In this document: positions 6,268-11,479 of the stretch, one piece after another | How the letters are laid out: every line of letters starts with the position of its first letter | How positions within the stretch are numbered: position 1 is the first letter of the stretch | Program-made: the position numbers and the translations under genes | Assembly: GCA_020631675.1 (NCBI GenBank) | Contig: JAHDGT010000104.1 | Span: 1-11,479, forward strand | Length of the DNA: 11,479 nucleotides | DNA from: Bacteroidota bacterium | GTDB lineage: Bacteria > Bacteroidota > Bacteroidia > Chitinophagales > UBA2359 | Direction: 5' to 3' | Notes under the pieces: model-generated | Told to the model about the DNA's origin: nothing | Seen by the model: only the letters and a program-made list of their open reading frames with translations | Databases searched by the model: none

Positions 6268-9200
6268 TTAGAAATTGAACATTAATCCCAAACGCATACG
6301 ACGAGGTACACTGAAGTTGTTCGGGTTCTGCACCTTCACTTCATACTGATCCAAGAAAGCTTGAGTATCAGTTACACCAGTAGAGTTTTGCTGACCTTCC
6401 GCAGAAGTAACATAACCATCATCCAATGCAGAACCAGTGAAAGAATATACGTTCACCACGTTCTGTGTATTCAATAGGTTCTGAACCAAGAAGTATACAT
6501 TAATGTATTTGTCTGAACGACCTTCTTTCTTACCAAAACCAATGTTGAAGTCTTTATCAATACGCAAGTTGGTGTTCAAGTTAGCTGGTAAACGAGACCC
6601 GTTCACAGTACCTTCTAATTGGCTAGAAGAACGTACACCGAACTGAGCATCAGGAGTAGGATTTGCCTGACGGCTATATGGTGTACCTGTACGTGCGCGA
6701 ACGATCAAGTTGATACCCGCATTCGCCAAGATGTCTTTACCGAATAAAACAGGACCATTGTACTTCGCACCTTCAGAGAAACGGTAGTCAGCCGTCAAGT
6801 TGATCATATGACGAGAGTCATAGCTTAACGGGAAGATGCTACGTAAGTTAGGCTGTCCGAAATCCACCAAGTTCACCTGAGAACGGTCACCTGAACCAGT
6901 ACCATCAGCAAACTGTAAAGTATAGTTCAAGTTCAAGCGCAAGTTATTGGTACGACGCATATCGTAAGACAACTCTAGACCTTTAACCGTACCGAAGTCG
7001 ATATTACCGTAAGTAGTATAATCATTAGGATAAGCGAAAAGCACACGAGTCAGCTGAACCATGTCTTTCAACTCACGATAGAAACCAGAAAGTGTTAATG
7101 CAGAAGAACTGCTCAATTTTTGTTTGAAACCAATCTGATAATCAATCGTACGTTCCGCACGTAAGTTCGGATTGTTGAAAGTACTCGTCAAACGCTCATT
7201 GAAGAAGTAAAAATCTTCTGGCGTTGAAATGATACGTCCTTGTGGGCGCTGCGCCAATACATCATAATGCGCGAAGAAAATCGCCTCATCAGAGATAGAG
7301 AAAGAGAATGCGATACGAGGCATCACAGTGATCTGAGGCTCATAATCTTCAAAAGCTAAAGAAGGATCGTAGTTCTCATCTTTAATATCATTACCTGGGT
7401 TAGCAGAAAGTGGAGCAGCTAAATAAGGCTTGACATTACCACCACTTAATAGTGTACTACCATCAGTACCCAAAGAAGAACCCGCATCATCATACCACTC
7501 ATCACCATCACGGTAACCCAAAATTCTAGTAGGATTAACTTCATTATCCACATAAACCACGAAGTCCTCACCAATAGTAGAAGGGTGAGATACCGCATCA
7601 CCATTGATCTCACTCACCTCACCTGCTTTGAAAGTAGCATACAAAGGAGAGTATAGATCTTTAGGTGCTTTTTGGTTCGCATCAAATCGATCCACACGTA
7701 AACCAACGTTAAAAATCAAATCTTTGAAAGAGAACTTATCTTGGATATAACCCGCCATATATACTGGTCGGAAAGCACCGATCGGACGAGTATTTACATC
7801 TAATCCATTGATGTTTTCTGTTGCTGTCCAAAACTCCTCGAAAGAAGGTTGATAATTCAACTTATTTCCAGCGTAGTCATAACCATAGTAGCTTACAAGA
7901 TCGTTACCATTGTTCAATAACTCATCCGCTGAGAACATATCCAAAGAGAAGTCACTCGGCAAGTGGCTATCCACACTTACAAAATCCGTTTGTCCGTAAC
8001 CGAACTTCTGACGGAAGTTGTAATCGAATAAACTTGGTGCGTCACCATCCGTACGGATCAAATCATAAGTAATGGTATCATTAGTACTGAATACGTAGTT
8101 AGACCCATCGTAATCATCTAAAGCGATACGCTCGCCATCAATCAACAAATAAGGATTGTTATAGTCGAAGTCGATTCCAGAACCGAAACCAGCAGTACGT
8201 AAACGCATGATATCCCACAATAAGCTGGCGTTAGTGAAGTGAGAGCGGTCAACACGCTGCTCATATTCAAAACCAAACTCCAAGGCATGCTTGCTGATAT
8301 CAGCAGCACCACGACGCTTCACATCGAAAGAACCATTGAAGCTCAAACGATACTGCTCGGAATCTTGCTTAAAGTATGCATCATAAGGTACACCTGGTAC
8401 GTAAAACAAACTATAAGTAGTACCCTGAGAAGTAGGAATGAAACCATTGATCAAACCACCATTATTACGTACACCGAAAATACTTGTGTACAAGTCTGTC
8501 TGACCATCTAACAGGTCATAAAACGAAGAGGTTACTTGTGCTTTATCCGGGTTCACATCTGAAGGTGTGAAAGTGGTTAAAGTATCGATATAGTTCTGAA
8601 GCTCCCATCCACGGATGTTACTTTCATCACCTACACCTGCGGCACCTTGCTGGTAGAATGGCTCACTAAAGGTTTCAAACTGACCAACATATCCGTAATC
8701 GAATACGCGATCCTCGAAAATCGGATCCTGGCGGGTGAAGAAGTTCTTCGTATAATCAAACTGTACTGAATAGTACGCATTAGATAATGCGGAAGAAGTT
8801 TGCTCTTCTCCTTCTACAGCAGCACGGTTACCACCGAAACGTTGTGTGAAACGAGCGAAACCACGATAAACCTCACGAATCTCTTGTGGGGTACGATCGT
8901 AGTTAAAAAGCTCCCAACGGCGGTTATAATTATTCAACGATGTACCTAAAACACCACCCTCACGGAAGTTGAAGTTACCACCTAAAGTAATGTTCGTATT
9001 TTGAACAGGTTGGAAATCGAACTTAGCTGCTAAACTGATCTGATCCTTAGGATTGAACAATTTAGCCTTCACCAACTCCATATCATCATAAGTAACAAAG
9101 TCAGCTGTCTTCAATACACCAGAACCCTGATCATTCAGAATTAAAGGGTTCGCACGCAGGTCAGCTAATACATCATCTTTCACTTTCCAGTTACCGATCG

Positions 9201-10065
9201 CAGAAGGATCATCATCATCTTCATGCAAGTATTCACCAGAAATAAAGAAACCAAGTAATGTACGCTGGTTAGATTCACCTCTGTTCACCTTAATAATAGG
9301 ACCCGCTAAGCTGAAGTTACCCAAGTAGTAACCGTATGGATCCAAGAACTTAGAAGTAATCAATTCTATACCTCCTGAAAATTGGCTGGAAGGACCACGA
9401 GTAGTAATGTTAATGATACCACCAGTAGCATCACCATAACGAGCAGGTACACCACCCGTCACTACTGTCATCTGCTCAATTGCTGATGCAGGCAGGTTGG
9501 AGCTACCACGTACCTTAATACCATCAATGTAATAGTCCGTCGCTTCTTCACGAGAACCTTTTACATTCAGTCCGCCACCTTCATCCGACTGGTAAACCCC
9601 AGAAGCCTGAGCAGCGATGGAGCTTACGTTACGAGTAGGAAGGTTTGCGATATCCGCTTTCGTTACTGTATTACCCGTAGAGGTCTCATCCGCCTTCAAA
9701 AGAGGAACGGTATATTCAACCACCTCGAATACATCAAGCATTTCGGCATCCTCGCCCATCTCTACATCCAAGAATGTGATCTTATCAACAGTAACCAATA
9801 CGCCTTCAATACGCTTAGGTGTATAACCCAAATAGGTCACCTCGACAGAGTAACTGCCTGGTGGGACCGGCTTGATGGTACAAACACCATCAAAATCCGT
9901 AGCCGCACCCGTGAGGGAACCACCAATGGTTACCGCCACGTTCGCGAAAGGTATCGGCTCCCCATTGGCAGCATCTAATACCTTCACCTGCAATTCCCCA
10001 CTCTGAGCAAGTGCGATGCTCATGGCAGAGAACAGCAGCAGGATAGTGAATAAAATTTTCTTCAT
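6268..10065 (-). CDS. TonB-dependent outer-membrane receptor with carboxypeptidase-regulatory-like domain
   Basis: The 1265-residue product is an outer-membrane active transporter or surface receptor driven by TonB-ExbBD. The signal peptide MKKILFTILLLFSAMSIALA is followed by a CarboxypepD_reg-like beta domain at about 24-104 (GEPIPFANVAV, TDFDGVCTIKPVPPGSYSVEVTYLGY). A plausible TonB box lies at about 112-120 (VFEVVEYTV). The plug domain spans about 125-225, with LPTRNVSSIAAQASGVY, GGLNVKGSREEATDYYIDG and GVPARYGDATGGIINITTRG. The remainder is a large barrel with long loops that ends in the terminal phenylalanine typical of outer-membrane barrels (RRMRLGLMFNF). Substrate cannot be read from sequence. 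The neighbour is not a SusD-like lipoprotein, so this is not an ordinary SusC/SusD glycan pair. It is first in the operon with the secreted protein and the PorV-like barrel, 193 nt after the dehydrogenase, and a candidate promoter lies about 65 nt upstream of the start. Confidence 0.95.
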   Translation of the reverse strand: MKKILFTILLLFSAMSIALAQSGELQVKVLDAANGEPIPFANVAVTIGGSLTGAATDFDGVCTIKPVPPGSYSVEVTYLGYTPKRIEGVLVTVDKITFLDVEMGEDAEMLDVFEVVEYTVPLLKADETSTGNTVTKADIANLPTRNVSSIAAQASGVYQSDEGGGLNVKGSREEATDYYIDGIKVRGSSNLPASAIEQMTVVTGGVPARYGDATGGIINITTRGPSSQFSGGIELITSKFLDPYGYYLGNFSLAGPIIKVNRGESNQRTLLGFFISGEYLHEDDDDPSAIGNWKVKDDVLADLRANPLILNDQGSGVLKTADFVTYDDMELVKAKLFNPKDQISLAAKFDFQPVQNTNITLGGNFNFREGGVLGTSLNNYNRRWELFNYDRTPQEIREVYRGFARFTQRFGGNRAAVEGEEQTSSALSNAYYSVQFDYTKNFFTRQDPIFEDRVFDYGYVGQFETFSEPFYQQGAAGVGDESNIRGWELQNYIDTLTTFTPSDVNPDKAQVTSSFYDLLDGQTDLYTSIFGVRNNGGLINGFIPTSQGTTYSLFYVPGVPYDAYFKQDSEQYRLSFNGSFDVKRRGAADISKHALEFGFEYEQRVDRSHFTNASLLWDIMRLRTAGFGSGIDFDYNNPYLLIDGERIALDDYDGSNYVFSTNDTITYDLIRTDGDAPSLFDYNFRQKFGYGQTDFVSVDSHLPSDFSLDMFSADELLNNGNDLVSYYGYDYAGNKLNYQPSFEEFWTATENINGLDVNTRPIGAFRPVYMAGYIQDKFSFKDLIFNVGLRVDRFDANQKAPKDLYSPLYATFKAGEVSEINGDAVSHPSTIGEDFVVYVDNEVNPTRILGYRDGDEWYDDAGSSLGTDGSTLLSGGNVKPYLAAPLSANPGNDIKDENYDPSLAFEDYEPQITVMPRIAFSFSISDEAIFFAHYDVLAQRPQGRIISTPEDFYFFNERLTSTFNNPNLRAERTIDYQIGFKQKLSSSSALTLSGFYRELKDMVQLTRVLFAYPNDYTTYGNIDFGTVKGLELSYDMRRTNNLRLNLNYTLQFADGTGSGDRSQVNLVDFGQPNLRSIFPLSYDSRHMINLTADYRFSEGAKYNGPVLFGKDILANAGINLIVRARTGTPYSRQANPTPDAQFGVRSSSQLEGTVNGSRLPANLNTNLRIDKDFNIGFGKKEGRSDKYINVYFLVQNLLNTQNVVNVYSFTGSALDDGYVTSAEGQQNSTGVTDTQAFLDQYEVKVQNPNNFSVPRRMRLGLMFNF

Positions 10066-10129
10066 AAGTATAAGTTTATGATTCAGTGTATATTACATTT
10101 ACTATTATCTATACAATAGGCTAAGTGCG

Positions 10130-10137
10130 CGAATATA
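10130..10137 (-). promoter_or_regulatory. Candidate -7 element for the receptor operon
   Basis: On the minus strand TATATTCG differs at one base from the Bacteroidota -7 consensus TAnnTTTG. It lies 65 nt before the receptor start, giving a leader of about 55-60 nt rich in A and T. No TTTG is present at the -33 spacing, so the match is partial. It is the best candidate in this 193-nt gap. No intrinsic terminator for the dehydrogenase is evident here, so read-through into the operon cannot be excluded. Confidence 0.4.
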
Positions 10138-10258
10138 GGGATTTTCACACAGTTTAACTATTGGTCGTTAGCCTCCTAAAGCCTTATATAGCAAGGGATT
10201 GACACGAAAATGACGCTTGTAAAATCAGATTGCCCTAACTGCTTCCATTGTGCTTAAT

Positions 10259-11221
10259 TCAAGATTCAGTCTCAGCTTCTGATTCACTGTGCCAAGCGAT
10301 GATCTTATCCGCTAGAATCGCCCCCACTTTCTCAAATGATTCAAAAGTAACACCAGCTGTATGCGGCGTCATTACAACACGACCATGTGCCTGTAAGCCT
10401 TTAATGACTCCAAGCTCTGACTCGCTCAATGTGTCCCAGCGTTCATTCTCGAAAACATCTAAGCCAGCGCCTGACAAATACCCCTCATTTAAAGCCCATA
10501 ACACATCCACTGTATTCATAATACCTCCTCGGGAGGTATTCAACAAAAGGGGCTGTTGTTGCAAGCCTTTCAAGAACGGAGCGTCAATGATGTGCCGAGT
10601 TTCCTCATTCAGCGGAATATGAAAACTGATCACATCTGCTTCTTGCTTCAAATGCTCCAAGTCAACTTCTTCAATCAGATAATTACCGAAATCTGACCGA
10701 TATTTATCATAAGCCAGAATTCGCACGCCAAAGCTTAGTAAACGCATCGCAAAGGCACTACCAGTATTACCATAGCCAATGATCCCCACTGTCTTTCCCC
10801 CTAACTCCGTCCCTCTGTTTTCTAATCTCGACCATTTCCCATCTCGAAGCTGACGGTCAGAACGCGCAATATGATGAAGTAAACTCAACAACATGCCTAT
10901 AGCTTGCTCCGCGACCGCATCCTTATTACCTTCTGGAGAATTCAAGCATACGATCCCTTTCTCTTTTGCATAGACCAGATCGATCAAATCCATCCCAGAG
11001 CCAGCTCGGGCAATGAACTTTAATCTTTCTCCCGCATCCATCAAGCTCTTATTTCCTTTAATGCCGGACCGTACAACCAAACCATCATACTCAGCGATCA
11101 AAGACAGCACCTCATTTTGAGAAGTCTCTATGATATGAGTGCAGTCAAAACCGTAGTTTTCCAATTTAGCACGCAAGACCGGATGAATACGCTCCGTGAT
11201 CAAAACTCGCCCCTTAGACAT
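10259..11221 (-). CDS. NAD-dependent D-2-hydroxyacid dehydrogenase, SerA-like, no ACT domain
   Basis: This 320-residue cytoplasmic enzyme belongs to the D-isomer-specific 2-hydroxyacid dehydrogenases, which interconvert 2-hydroxy and 2-oxo acids with NAD(H). The substrate-side loop ARAGSGMDLID is at 71-81. The nucleotide-binding motif GYGNTG is at 149-154, with Asp172 at the end of the next strand favouring NAD over NADP. The catalytic triad is Arg231 (TSRGG), Glu260 (DVFENE) and His287 (TPHTAG). The Arg-Glu spacing of 29 residues equals that of E. coli SerA (Arg240-Glu269). The DVFxxEP proline after Glu260 is replaced by Arg. The protein stops right after the second catalytic-domain helix and has no ACT or intervening domain, so the serine feedback known for E. 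coli SerA is not expected. Phosphoglycerate dehydrogenase is the most likely activity, but glyoxylate/hydroxypyruvate or other 2-oxo acid reduction is possible. No serC or other serine gene is adjacent. Confidence 0.92.
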   Translation of the reverse strand: MSKGRVLITERIHPVLRAKLENYGFDCTHIIETSQNEVLSLIAEYDGLVVRSGIKGNKSLMDAGERLKFIARAGSGMDLIDLVYAKEKGIVCLNSPEGNKDAVAEQAIGMLLSLLHHIARSDRQLRDGKWSRLENRGTELGGKTVGIIGYGNTGSAFAMRLLSFGVRILAYDKYRSDFGNYLIEEVDLEHLKQEADVISFHIPLNEETRHIIDAPFLKGLQQQPLLLNTSRGGIMNTVDVLWALNEGYLSGAGLDVFENERWDTLSESELGVIKGLQAHGRVVMTPHTAGVTFESFEKVGAILADKIIAWHSESEAETES

Positions 11222-11265
11222 GCCTCAAGCATTTTTAGGTTCGAAACAAGAACCAATAAGTGAAA

Positions 11266-11298
11266 TAAAGATAATCAAGCTCCTTAAAGCTATAGAAA
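11266..11298 (-). promoter_or_regulatory. Weak promoter candidate for the dehydrogenase
   Basis: On the minus strand TATCTTTA (11273-11266) matches TAnnTTTG except for the last base. TTTC (11298-11295) lies 21 nt upstream, where the -33 TTTG would be expected. The dehydrogenase start is 45 nt downstream of the -7 element. Both boxes are imperfect in an AT-rich region, so chance similarity is possible. Confidence 0.3.
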
Positions 11299-11472
11299 TA
11301 CAAATCGCTGTTTTTATCAAGAAATACGAAACACGACAACAAAATAATTCATTGACAATCAGACACTTAACAACAAAAGCATCAAAATAAAAATCAAATC
11401 CTTAAGGAATAAAAAAGTCAAAATCGCAATGAAAAACGTTTAAACTGTCAAGTACTTACCTAAATTCCTTAA
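11281..11472. repeat. Three copies of TCCTTAA upstream of the dehydrogenase
   Basis: The heptamer TCCTTAA occurs at 11281-11287, 11399-11405 and 11466-11472. The middle copy is part of a perfect 10-bp palindrome TCCTTAAGGA (11399-11408), and the third extends to TTCCTTAAG. The first copy falls in the spacer of the weak promoter candidate. The stretch from 11222 to the right edge is otherwise AT-rich and shows no convincing gene on either strand. Confidence 0.4.
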
Positions 11473-11479
11473 GCTGCTT

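Noticed and set aside
2107..10065. SusC/SusD-type glycan uptake pair
   Set aside because: The receptor's partner is a 1339-residue protein with a signal peptidase I-type leader and a C-terminal sorting-like domain. It has no lipobox and no SusD-like features.
10114..10174. Inverted repeats CAATAG/CTATTG and AGGCTAA/TTAGCCT around the receptor promoter
   Set aside because: The two pairings overlap on one side and cannot form together. Each is only 6-7 bp with long spacers, so chance is likely in AT-rich DNA.
11196..11390. Plus-strand 64-codon frame at the right edge
   Set aside because: It overlaps the start of the dehydrogenase in the opposite direction, lies in A-rich DNA that gives Lys/Ile-rich translation by composition alone, and matches no family I know.

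Overview
The window looks like a chromosomal piece of a Bacteroidota bacterium, probably a Saprospiria-like or related lineage (inference). The evidence is a TonB-dependent receptor with an N-terminal carboxypeptidase-regulatory-like domain, a very large secreted protein with a type IX secretion (T9SS)-like C-terminal domain, a PorV/PorQ-family barrel, and a promoter upstream of greA that matches the Bacteroidota consensus (TTTG, 20 nt, TAnnTTTG). All five convincing genes lie on the minus strand, so transcription runs from right to left.

From right to left: an AT-rich leader with three TCCTTAA repeats (11222-11479) precedes a D-2-hydroxyacid dehydrogenase resembling SerA but without an ACT domain (10259-11221). 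After a 193-nt gap with a candidate promoter comes a three-gene unit of about 9.1 kb: the TonB-dependent receptor (6268-10065), a 1339-residue exported protein with a T9SS-like C-terminal domain (2107-6126), and the PorV/PorQ-family barrel (914-1984). No promoter is apparent in the two gaps inside this unit. Instead each gap holds a bulged hairpin without a T-run (2028-2099 and 6208-6246), which suggests one transcript with processing or tuning signals between genes. The receptor, cargo and PorV-like barrel plausibly form one outer-membrane/surface module: the PorV-like protein may collect or anchor the cargo after T9SS export, and the receptor may act with the cargo at the surface. That joint role is inference.

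The unit is followed by greA (254-733) with its own bidirectional-looking terminator (198-239). Between the two is the most striking regulatory layout of the window. A consensus-like promoter (855-886) is overlapped by a perfect 8-bp dyad (864-871/883-890). Its predicted start point sits at the foot of a strong hairpin ending in a T-run (814-853), about 80 nt before greA begins. The hairpin could therefore both terminate the upstream operon and attenuate greA, giving a short leader RNA reminiscent of the E. coli greA leader RNAs (GraL).

The left end (1-197) has no convincing gene. It holds a 7-bp tandem repeat and perhaps part of a dispersed element. No tRNA, rRNA, CRISPR array, transposase or phage gene was seen.
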